Origin: Zingiber officinale
Taxonomy: Eukaryota > Streptophyta > Magnoliopsida > Zingiberales > Zingiberaceae
NCBI RefSeq assembly: GCF_018446385.1
Contig: NW_024589884.1
Coordinates: forward strand, 1-64,000
DNA length: 64,000 nucleotides
Direction: 5' to 3'
Below are positions 12,401 to 23,656 of the stretch, piece after piece; the first letter of the stretch is position 1, and each line of letters begins with the position of its first letter. The notes below the pieces were generated by a model. That model searched no databases and was not told the DNA's origin. It saw nothing but the letters and a program-made list of their open reading frames with translations. The position numbers and the translations under genes are program-made.

Positions 12401-13391
12401 TGCAGTACAGCAAAAACAAAAGGCACTATCAAGTAAGAGGAATGTAGCAAATAGAAAAGAAATGCAGAGAAGTGTTGAAGATTGTTTTTGTAGGCATAGA
12501 GTACAACAACAATAACAACCAAACATTATTCCACTAAGTGAGGTCAGCTTTGGCATGCATAGAGTAAATGGATATATTTTACTGTGAACTAGTTAACCAA
12601 AAGAAGAATCAAATGAATTAACAGTTGTAATTTACCATGACTATTATCATTTTCACAAATCCAATCATTGCAGTAATTGAAAGTATGCTGCACCAAACTG
12701 TTGTAAGGAAAGATGTTGTTCCCAACCGTAACAGAGAATCAAGACCTCGAATACTGCAGTCCAGCCAAACCATGGATAGAAGCAAAACCAATTTACCACA
12801 ATACATAGCCCATGCCAAAATAATAGGATAAGCATGTCCAAGTTTAGCACGAGCATAACACTGACTCTTGTGGATAACAGAATTTATTGCTTTGAACCAT
12901 GGTTTCTGTTCTTCAAGCCAATGAGTAGCTGCTGTAGAAACATATAGGACCGAAGATCTTAAGTTCCTTGAAGCCATGGCTATGAAAGTTGCATTGTTAC
13001 TTTCAACATGCAGTCCATCAATGTTGGAAAAAGTTCCATCAGTTCCTGCTTTCTTGGAAGCATCTGAAGAAGGCTTGCTCCTTGAAAGATCATGTAAATT
13101 GCGAGACTTATCCATTGTTTGAGGTAAAATTGGGTTTTCATCATCTGATTTCTCTCCAGCAAGAGCATGCCCAGCTCGTTGTCTGTTCTTTTTGCCATTT
13201 GCTTTAGTTTTTTTTGTCTTTGCACCAGGACTCCTTGAATGACAAAGATTATCAGTATTTAGGTGATCAGTTTCAGCAGGCATTCCATTTTGTATCTCTG
13301 ATTTTTCTTTAACTGAATCTGAAATTACAGCAGTATGGTCAGGTGTATTACAATTCAACCCATTCCTTTGTTGGTATCCCTTTCTAGCCAT
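6458..13391 (-). CDS. J-domain co-chaperone with C-terminal Jiv90 domain (DNAJC14/Jiv-like)
   Basis: Exons seen on the minus strand are about 13391-12636, 11861-11735, 11644-11184, 11103-11020, 10897-10799, 7450-7285, 7198-7110, 7029-6957 and 6744-6458. The first exon (MARKGYQQRNG...) encodes a polar N-terminus rich in Lys, Ser and Asn, then hydrophobic segments (ILAWAMYCGKLVLLLSMVWL). The second exon is another membrane segment (VIVIGIGLSILILAVLAMGI). The J domain follows: HYSALGF, LKREYRKKAMLVHPDKN with the HPD triad, and KAYDEELRKEELLNYF. The C-terminal part has the Jiv90 pattern CKKCKDFHIWIC, RWCQDCKEFHQAKDGDGW, KIYEVTDWFACQ and ends in a Lys-rich tail (TKRKKKGKKQW). J proteins stimulate Hsp70 ATPase; membrane-anchored Jiv types act at the ER in animals. 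ER placement here is inference. The start is set at the first ATG after an acceptor at about 13400; a leader exon probably lies at 14870-15060. One intron (7451-10798) is unusually long and full of LINE/SINE sequence. Confidence 0.85.
8454..8560 (+). mobile_element. Au-type SINE (tRNA-derived), inserted in the LINE
   Basis: The segment starts GGAGCCTTGGCGCAACGG, which contains a tRNA-like A box. It continues with GTGACCAAAAGGTCACGAG and a degraded B box (GAGTTAGAATCC), and ends with AGCAGGGTAAGGCTGCATAC. This order is that of the Au SINE family known across angiosperms. The typical T-rich/TTGTG 3' end is missing, and LINE coding sequence (GSALNPYL) resumes at once. It therefore inserted into an already present LINE and then lost its tail, or was 3'-trimmed. 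Confidence 0.75.
8972..9478 (-). mobile_element. Second, 5'-truncated RTE LINE copy in inverted orientation
   Basis: Between LINE codons for the region before and after position about 8974, a reversed piece is present. Its minus strand reads through the same 3'-terminal sequence as 9556-9905 and ends in a GTTGTTGTTGTTGTTT tail at 8974-8990. That tail is characteristic of plant RTE LINEs. This is target-primed insertion of a 5'-truncated copy into an older LINE. With the host LINE's own 3' end it forms inverted arms of about 350 bp. Confidence 0.75.
12490..12562 (-). repeat. LINE/SINE 3' tail fragment
   Basis: The plus strand reads ACAACAACAATAACAACC followed by ATTCCACTAAGTGAGGTCAG. This is the reverse complement of a typical plant RTE/SINE tail (CTGACCTCACTTAGTG... 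then TTGTTGTTGTTGT). It lies in the intron between exons 12636 and 11861 of the J-domain gene. Confidence 0.5.
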
Positions 13392-15219
13392 AGAGTTATG
13401 CTGCAAATGAACAACACAAAGGTGTAGCAGCAGAATCCAGAGGTCCAACAAGAACCTCAAAATATCATGTCATGTTGTCCACAAAAGTTAGCACCTGCAG
13501 GAGTAATGACAACTTAGACCAAACAAATACTTGGCATGAATTAAGAAGAAAAAGGAAATTGTAACTATAATTGGCTTGAAAACATGAACTTAAGCAAGTG
13601 AAAGAAACTAACACATTATGACAAGAATACCATGCAACATCTAAGAAGATCACCTAGAAAATCTAAATTAGTGCATACAAGAGATTGTCATGAAACATTC
13701 TAAGCTCATTCAAATATCCAAACATGTAACATCATTGTTTGTAAATGATGCTTCTAGACAATCAAAATTCTTATTGTGCTATTAGGTAGAGCATACACAA
13801 CAGCAAAAACAAGCTAGCCCAATTATTCAGGGATCCTCATAACTCAAACTGAGTTAAAATATTGACAATATTGGGAGGAAAAATAAATATTGATAAACCA
13901 AACAACGCTAGAACACATCGTTCTACCTAAAGTCTAAAAAATCAGCTTCAAGAGAGATGAAAATTAATTCACAAAAGAATGCATGCCAACTAACTACTGT
14001 CTTCAAAAGGCATTGAGATAACTACATGTGAAAAGTACTTCTTTATGGACGCCATGACATTGAAACAAATAGAAAAGGCTGTTTGGAAGGATGACATTAA
14101 TGTTGAGTACGTTGTCGCACATATAAGTTACCATAGATGTTCCCTTCTTCCACAGAAAAAATAGGGTTTCACGATGATTAGGTCATATTTCAACAGATAG
14201 GCAATATGATAAAATTAGCAAGAAGATTAATTTAGTAATTGCTATTGCTTATATTGAATATTTCAATTAACAATCCGAAAAAAAAAACCGCACAAAACCA
14301 ACTAGCTGTTCTAACTACTGCCTAAGTGAACATCCATGAAGCAAGTATTTTTTTTTCATAAGCATCTAGGTTGAATATTTCTGGTGACAACTAATACCTA
14401 AAGTGCACAAAGATTCAGCGTTATTAGATCATATATTTACTATGTCCTCTGCTCTGTATGTACTCTACAATTGCCAGACAAAAAGGAAAAAACAATCGAC
14501 TTGCTAGACTTGGCAGACAATCTACTTATCTACAACATCATAAAGCCCAACAATACAAAACACGTACAAATACAAGTAATGAAAACCTAATCAACAAACT
14601 CGTAATCGAATCAAAACCGACAAATCCCTGAACATAATAAAAACATCAACATACGAAAAAACCTAGAACCCGCACCAATATATCTACCAATTCCATTTCA
14701 AGCCGCAAGGAAAACCAATCCGACAAGGAGAAAAAGGGGCAAAAACCGAATTCGATCATGCAAAGTCAATTTTCAGGGTCGACGACTTATTCGCACACCA
14801 CAATCGAGGCGTTCAAGTAAAGCGATGAGATTATTGATTAGTTACCTTAAGAGGCGATTGGACACGAGATCCTGCAAATGGAGATTGAGATAGGAGAAGA
14901 AGAGCCGTATTGAGATCGCCTTACGCCTCCCGCTTCCTCTGCTTCCGCGTTCGCTTCTTCCTCGTCGGCGGCACAGTGAATAGCGACGGCGAAGACGAAG
15001 AGCGAAGAAGAGAGAGAGAGGATTGAATAAAATAAAATATAGCGAAGAGGGGAGAACCGGGGAACCTATAAACACACGGACATTCTATACTCGTAAGCTT
15101 CACGCGCTGAGGTGGCAGTACTTCGCTCCTCCTTAGTAGGACCCACTCGACATATTGAAAAGAGAACGAGATGCGCTGGCAGTTGGCATATGTTAGCGTT
15201 TTCGATCCCATACCCTTCA
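13392..15219 (-). promoter_or_regulatory. Leader intron and promoter side of the J-domain gene
   Basis: An acceptor-like TTTGCAG lies just before the start codon (about 13400). A GC-rich block at about 14860-15070 looks like a 5' untranslated exon, so a leader intron of about 1.4 kb is inferred at 13400-14860. The intron body is AT-rich without any recognised gene. The stretch 15080-15219 upstream is probable core promoter. No clear TATA box could be fixed. Splicing here is inference from signals, not proof. Confidence 0.45.
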
Positions 15220-15276
15220 TTATTATTATTATTATTATTATTTAATTATTTTAATATTTAATTATTATTATTATCA
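15219..15276. repeat. (ATT)n microsatellite
   Basis: An ATT run with interruptions begins at 15219 and continues as TTTAATT variants to about 15276. It lies between the J-domain gene promoter and the tandem-repeat stretch. Confidence 0.85.
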
Positions 15277-15399
15277 GGGGTAATTTTGCATGTAGTCCTA
15301 TTGACAAACAAATTTTTATATGCAGTCTTCATCCATGAAAATCTTTATTTTCATTCCGAAGTCAAACATATTTATCTAATTGTTCATGATATTTTTAGG

Positions 15400-15850
15400 T
15401 ACAAAAAATCTAAAAATCAGTATAAATCCTCTTAAATTCAGTATATTAAATTAGAATCTAGTATATTTTCTATTAAATTGTGAACGGTTCTTTTTTCACC
15501 TCAAAATATACTCGATTTTAGTTTAATGTGCTAAATTTAATAGGAATTATACTCATTTTTAGACTATTTGTACCAAAAAAATATGAGGGTTAATTTCGAT
15601 AGAAAATATATTCGATCCTAGTATAGAGTGTTGGATTCTAGTGTAAAGTGCTGAATTTAACAGAAATTATACTTATTTTTAAACTTTTTATACCTAAAAA
15701 ATAAGAAGGACAATTTTGATAGAAAATATACTCGATTTTAATATAAAATACTGACTTTAAGAAGAATTATACTAGTTTTTGGACTTTTGTATTCAATTTT
15801 GGATTTTTTGTACCTACAAAATTTGAAGGGCAATTTAGGTAATAACATTT
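15400..15850. repeat. Degenerate tandem repeat of about 100-120 bp units
   Basis: Three units are readable. Each contains GAAAATATACTCGATTTTAGT, then a GTGCTGAATTTAA block, then AATTATACT-ATTTTTAGACT, then TTTGTACC-AAAAA and GG-CAATTTTGATAG. The CTCGATTTTA anchors lie near 15511, 15611 and 15731. A partial leading unit begins near 15400. No open frame survives. Family unknown. Confidence 0.7.
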
Positions 15851-16148
15851 GCATGAGAGAGTTGAAACAAGTAATACTTTGCATGCAGGGGTGGAAATAA
15901 AATTTTTTGGACATAGGGATTGCATCTAAAGTTAATATTATGATTGAGGATTTTTCTCTAATTTACCGTAATTATGGACACAAATTTATATATATATATA
16001 TATATAATCATTATTCCATTTGTTTTTTCCATCCAATATTTTTGGCCAGTTAATTCAAACCAACACTACATCAAAACCTCAGTTTTACTTCAAGAAAATG
16101 GATCTAAACTTGCATCTGAATTCGATTCGATCTCGCAAGAAAAGCAAT

Positions 16149-18489
<2,341 letters not shown>

Positions 18490-20474
18490 GGCTTGGAAAG
18501 GTAGAATGGGGAAGAAAGATGAGAATGAATGGAGATGAAGGGTGAAGGTGATGAAGAAATAGTGGTAAAGCTGCAGGAATCAGAAGATAAGGACCATTGA
18601 CTTGGTGGTAGCTAGCTGCTTAGTAGGAAAAACAAAATGTATTGGACTGAAGCCATCAGAAGACATCAGGGAAGATTGGATCTTGAAAAGCAAGGCTTGA
18701 TAGATCAGGTCAAAGCTTCATGCAGTTTTTGAATGATCCATGAATTGGCAAAATTTGAGGGTGGCTTATGATCTTATCCAGAGGCATGGCAGGCTTTGTC
18801 TGGTCTGTTTGGCTGCATTTGATCTGCTGTTGTCAGAAGTTTGAAAAATAGTAACAATATGTTTCAGGATTTAGATACTTTGCTTTTGTGATAGTGAGAT
18901 TGGCATTAGGTTAACAGCACTAGGAAGACAACAAAATGCATGGTTTTGTTTCTAAGAAATGAGTGTTGGCCTTCTCCAACCAAACAAAAAAAGGAAAAAA
19001 AAAAAACACAAAGAGAAGTTTTAAGTGTTGATATTCAATTTGTCAGTGTAGAAAGTTGAAAGGGGGCAGGACAAGAGGCCCTTTTCAAAAGGAGATCGGA
19101 TACTCGATCTCCAAAATTTTTCATCATCGTGTCGTACTCGTCGTTTCAATTCATCATTGGCGGTCTCCGACTTGTTCAGAATTATACCCTAAGAGAGGGT
19201 GAACCTAGGGAGATCGCAGTGCGATCAACTCCAGAATCCAGTTAAATCTGAGCAAGAGTTGATCAACAGTAGAGAAAAGTCTACTCAGATCCGAAAGAAT
19301 TTCAGTATTAATCGTATCAGTTGTGATCTCCATGGATTCATCTTCCTTAGGATATAGTGTTGCCGACGGTCAAAGGCCACCGATAATAAATTGGGGTGAC
19401 GAACGAGATACGGAGATAAAAAATTTTTAAAGACAGATGATCTAATCTATTATAAAAAAATTTTAGGGACAGATGATTAATCTATTAGAAAATAACATAT
19501 ACTTTTTCTTCAAACTTAGTTTTTATATTTTTTGACATGCACTAGCAAGTATTGAGCAAATGAATTACAAAGAATAATTCAGTCTGACTATAGGGCATCA
19601 AAATTCAAAATACAATTATACATAATCAAGTCCGGCCATCAAAATTATCCCTAATTATCCTTATTAAAATTCAAACGAATAGTCCATCAGAAGTAAAATA
19701 TATATTAAAAAAAATATTTTATTTTTTTAATAATTCTAAATTTCGTCCGACTAATTTTGAAAATAAATGACTTTTTCTTTAATTCGTCTAGCAATACAAA
19801 ATATGCATATTTAAAAATCTACCTCTAAAATCATCCCATCAAAATTTATTTGTTATTTACTTTTCGGTGCTTTTTTGTTGAACGTACTGTTAGATAAAAC
19901 AAAAAATACTTACTAATCTTAGAGACTTTTGATCCGATTATATAAAAAATTTTCTTTGGTCATCAATATTAAAACGTAGGTATGTATCTTAAGATTAAAT
20001 GTCATAAATTTTTCAAACTTTACTAGTGTATTTGAACCCTTATTATCAAGGAAACTCATCCTATCTTTTACCATCACGCTTAAAAATAATAAAAAAATTA
20101 CTCTATGTATTTTATAATTTAAGTATTTAATTTTTCAAACCAACTAATTTTGAAGATGATAAGCTCAACCCCATGAGCTCTCAAATCTATTTGAAATTCT
20201 AGGTGAAAAAAATAGACATATTGTTTTAAAAAATATTTCCCCACCCTTTTCCATTTAATTTGGAATGACAATGGTGGATTTAATATTTTTTAAAATAAAT
20301 TAAAATATTAATGTTAAAAAATAATTTTTTATATAAAATTTAATTTTTCTATTTATGAGATGTAAAATTATTAACTAAAATTTTCATATTCAAATGTTTT
20401 GATAATAGTTTTTTTTGAATTGATAAAATTCTTAAATTATTTAATTTTTTAGGTTGGATAAATATGATTTATTG
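18490..20474. other. SCPL promoter side and AT-rich spacer
   Basis: Positions 18490-19000 are the upstream side of the SCPL gene. About 19075-19430 differs in composition (GATCTCC-rich). It contains ATGGATTCATCTTCC... starting a short frame of about 32 codons that looks like the beginning of a retroelement gag, but it is too short to assign. From 19440 to 20470 the DNA is AT-rich with no gene seen. Confidence 0.35.
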
Positions 20475-21662
20475 TTGGTGCAATATCCCTTGGGTTAAAG
20501 TTGATCAGGTTGACTAAGCTTGAGTTGGATCAAGTTTGAATTTTAATTTTTGGGTTTTGATATTTGGCAATATATGGAGATTGCAATTACAATTGTCCTT
20601 GTGTGGAGATTGATCAAGTAAGTTAAGGTTGACGAGATACTTGATTGAAAAAGTTCTAACTGGAGGTTAGACAAGAGCAAGTCCAACGGGAAGGTTGGCA
20701 AAAGAGAAAATCCAGGTGGGTCAGTGTTGACCGGACACTTGGTGTTGAAAGTCTTGGTAAGTGAAGTCAGACGGATGAAAAGTCCTAATGAGTAAAGCTA
20801 AGCAGATGGAAAATCCTAGTGGGTGAAGCCAGGTGAAAGTCCTAGTGAGTGAAACTAGGGAGATGAAAAATACTGGTGAATGAAGTCAAGTGAAAGTCTT
20901 AGTAAGTAAAGCTAGGCAGGTGGAAAATCTTGGTGAGTGAAGTCAGGTGAAAGCCCTAGTAAGTGAAGCTAGGCAGAGGAAAGTCCTGGTAAGTGAAGTT
21001 AGACATGTGGAGGTCCAGGTGGTTCAAGGTTGACTGAACATCTGGCGTTGGGAAGTCTAAGTGAGACAAGGTTGACTGGACACTTGGCGCAAGGAGAAAA
21101 GTCCAAGTGAGTCAAAAGATTGACCTAACACTTGGTGAAGAAGTCCCAACAGGTCAAGATTGACCAGATACTAAGTAATGAGGAGTCCCAACATGTCAAG
21201 GTTGACTGGATGTTAGGTAAGGGAACCCTAGACCTAGATTTGGTAGTTAGGGTTCAATAATCGATTACCATAACTTGAGCGATTAGGCTAATCACTTAAA
21301 CCTAGAATCACATGAAGGCATGCGTAATCGATTGGTGGAATCGATTAGGACACCGCAAGCGATTAACGTAATCACTTACGGTACCTTTTGGTTCGAACAT
21401 AATGTTTTTGTTCGAAACTTAAGCAATCGGGTTGATCGCTTAAACTCTTTCTTGCGATCGAATAAAATATTGCTGAATCGATCTGGCTAATCGATTTAGT
21501 AAGACTTAATCGACTAGGGTAGTCGATTAAGGCTGAAAATATAACCATTTATGCAGCTTGCTGATGTGGTAATCGATTAAGAGGATACTTAATTAATTAA
21601 GGTGCCAACGATATCGATAACCCTAGAAAAGGGTTTTTCGAACACTGTTTTAAACATCACTC
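20465..21662 (+). repeat. LTR-like retroelement fragment
   Basis: The stretch begins TTGTTGGTGCAATATCCC, a usual LTR-like start. It contains an internal minisatellite (20740-21010), then a run of GTTGACTGGACACTTGGC-type phrases. It finishes with repeated TAATCGATTA/ATCGATTAGG motifs (21250-21600). No coding domains are present. It is cut at 21663 by the CACTA terminus. I infer an LTR or non-autonomous element, family not fixed. Confidence 0.5.
20740..21010 (+). repeat. Minisatellite built on GTGAAG(C/T)CAGGTGAAAGTCC
   Basis: About six to eight degenerate units alternate phrases like AGTGAAGCTAGGCAGATGGA and AAGTCAGGTGAAAGTCCTAG. Unit length is around 40-45 bp with small indels. It lies inside the LTR-like fragment. 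Confidence 0.75.
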
Positions 21663-22172
21663 CACTACAAGAAAAAGTTATAATAGCAACAGATTTAGCG
21701 ACTGAAATTATTTCGATCGTTAATTTAACTACCGCAATAAAGTCGGTCCCAAATTTAGGGACCGAATATAATTCGGTCGTTAACTTAACGACCGATATAA
21801 TTTTGGTCCCTAAATTAGCAACGAAACGACAAACTAAATTTGAAATGTAAAATTAGCGACTGCTTTAATTTTTCGGTCTCAACCAGAGAGTCTTGTAGTT
21901 GCGTAGGCATTTAGGGGTAAATTATTGCGACCGAAATTAAAACTTCGGTAGGTAATTAGCGACCGTTATTTAGAATCGGTAGCTAAGTAGCGACTGAAAA
22001 TTAATTTCGGTCGCTATTTAGCTACCAATTCTAAATAGCGGTCGCTAATGTCTAAAGCTTTCACTCCCTTCTTTCACGAATGAATTTCAATTATTTCGTT
22101 AAATTAGGAGATCGAAATTAATTGTTGTAGCTAATTTACAAATAACAGTATTTAAATGCGTTGAATAATTAG
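21663..22172 (+). mobile_element. CACTA (EnSpm) transposon terminus with subterminal repeats
   Basis: The sequence CACTACAAGAAAAA at 21663 is the canonical terminal inverted repeat of plant CACTA elements. It is followed by many copies of GCGACCGAAATT / AATTTCGGTCGC in both orientations, as expected for subterminal transposase-binding arrays. The partner terminus (TTTTTCTTGTAGTG) was not found in the window, and no transposase is seen. The copy is therefore a truncated end or is interrupted by the Gypsy element that starts at 22173. Confidence 0.75.
21956..22048. repeat. 93-bp near-perfect palindrome in the CACTA terminus
   Basis: Arms of about 31 bp starting TTAGCGACCGTTATTTAG and ending CTAAATAGCGGTCGCTAA pair with only two mismatches. 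The centre GCGACTGAAAATTAATTTCG is itself largely self-complementary. The whole unit can form one long hairpin. Confidence 0.8.
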
Positions 22173-23012
22173 TGATCCTGTCCGAAGGCTGAATCAACGG
22201 ACGCTGGGCACGTGGCTCTCCCCGGCTGCTGACGTGGATCTTCGACTGGTTGCACGAACCTCCGACGAACCTGCACAGAAGTCGGGCCGGGAAGGGGTTC
22301 CCGGCGGCGACCCTCCGACGCTCAAGTCAGGCAAGCAAGCAGCAAAAAAGAGTGGCTCCAAAGGTGTTGAACGCGTACCTCCGGCGAAGTATAAGGCTTT
22401 ATATAGAGCGGTGAAAGAGCTCTTGCACGCCCACCGAGGCGCATACGTGTCCGCAGCCCATACCTCGGTATGTGTCTGTCAGAAAGCTTACCTGACGCCA
22501 TACTGCTACAGTCCAAGCACGTCTTCGATGGGACAACAGAACACCTCTTTGTCAGACTTGGAGTATGGCCTAGCCATAGGACTTGACAGCTGTCATAAGA
22601 TGTTCTTGTCCTTCTTTACCGACTACAGGCCGGGGCGTCCGTCCGACCGGCGGGACGAGGCGTCCGTCCGGCCAGCATTCCTCTTACGCCTGGCCGGACG
22701 GCCCTTACATCACGTCCGACCTTCCCTCTTCATCGGCATGCTGGGGAGATCTTCGGTAAGATATTATATAGGGACTACTAGCAGTATGTTACATTGTCTT
22801 CGGACGATCATGGCGTCCGATCGGCCCTTCGTTATTGTTCCATTGAGCGTCGGAACCCCGACCTCTGTCGGGGCGCCTTTTGCTGTCCGTTATTCACCAG
22901 TCGACCGGCCGGGAGGTCGGCCCATCCTTCTCTGGTCGGCCACCTGGCCTTTTGACTGCCACGTGGCATTGACACCTCAGAATGGGGGCCCCCTGTTCTA
23001 ACCGCCGGATCA
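22173..23012 (-). repeat. Gypsy LTR (3' LTR in element orientation)
   Basis: This 840-bp direct repeat is paired with 32142-32983. It begins TGATCC and ends GGATCA. On the minus strand it is preceded by a purine-rich tract. A TATATAAA box lies at about 22397-22404 on the minus strand. Confidence 0.92.
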
Positions 23013-23029
23013 CTTGCCTCCCCCTCAAG
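23013..23029 (-). promoter_or_regulatory. Polypurine tract of the Gypsy element
   Basis: On the minus strand CTTGAGGGGGAGGCAAG lies directly before the TGATCC start of the LTR. This is where plus-strand DNA priming occurs in LTR elements. Confidence 0.7.
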
Positions 23030-23397
23030 TCTAGTCGAAGGAGGCGAAGTCCGACTGACTGGACTGCTGATCTGACTGAGTGACGACCGATACATTAGTC
23101 CGCTCGGCCAGGCTCAGGGATGTTCATCCGTTCGGCGGTGCCTTGCTCGTGCCTTGTATTCCCTTGAAATCCCTACCAGATCCTTTCCTTTACTGCAAAT
23201 CACGTGCACTGCGCACGGTAAGGGGTGCTCATTAAATGTGACCCGTATCCTGCTGACACGTGACGATCCTGCTTTTGTCAGGGTATGGCGGTGGCGTCAC
23301 CTCCGATGGGACATCCGCCGTTTGAAACGAACGGCCGGATGATGGTCTCGTTTTTTACGACCTGAATAGGGCGGTGGAGGCTGCTCTCGGGCGGCGA

Positions 23398-23403
23398 TAT
23401 AAA
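23398..23403 (+). promoter_or_regulatory. TATA box of the antisense ORF
   Basis: TATAAA in the context GCGGCGATATAAAGCCCG lies about 255 bp before the ATG of the antisense ORF. It is followed by a pyrimidine-rich leader of the kind seen in plant 5' UTRs. It is on the strand opposite to gag-pol, so it would serve an independent promoter. Inferred from sequence only. Confidence 0.5.
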
Positions 23404-23656
23404 GCCCGTGATTCCTTTTTCGCCGCATTGTTGCTTCATCCTCCTCCAGCACCCTTCTGCTCTCTTTCTTCTCCGGCGACCTCGCTCCTCAACTCTTCGG
23501 CAACCCCCAGGCCCCAGTCGATCATCCCTTTTGCTCGTAAGACCCTTTTCCTCGCTCCCTACGTTTTCTTCTTTCTGTTAATCCTTTCATTCAGTCGGTT
23601 TCCCTTCATTCCTTGTTCGAACCTTCCCTTTTGGTCCGCATTCTTGTCTTTCGACC

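Noticed and set aside
22234-23001. 255-codon open frame within the left Gypsy LTR (and its copy in the right LTR)
   Set aside because: It lies in non-coding LTR sequence and includes U3/R parts. It has no domain, and both LTR copies contain indels that disturb it, so it is incidental.
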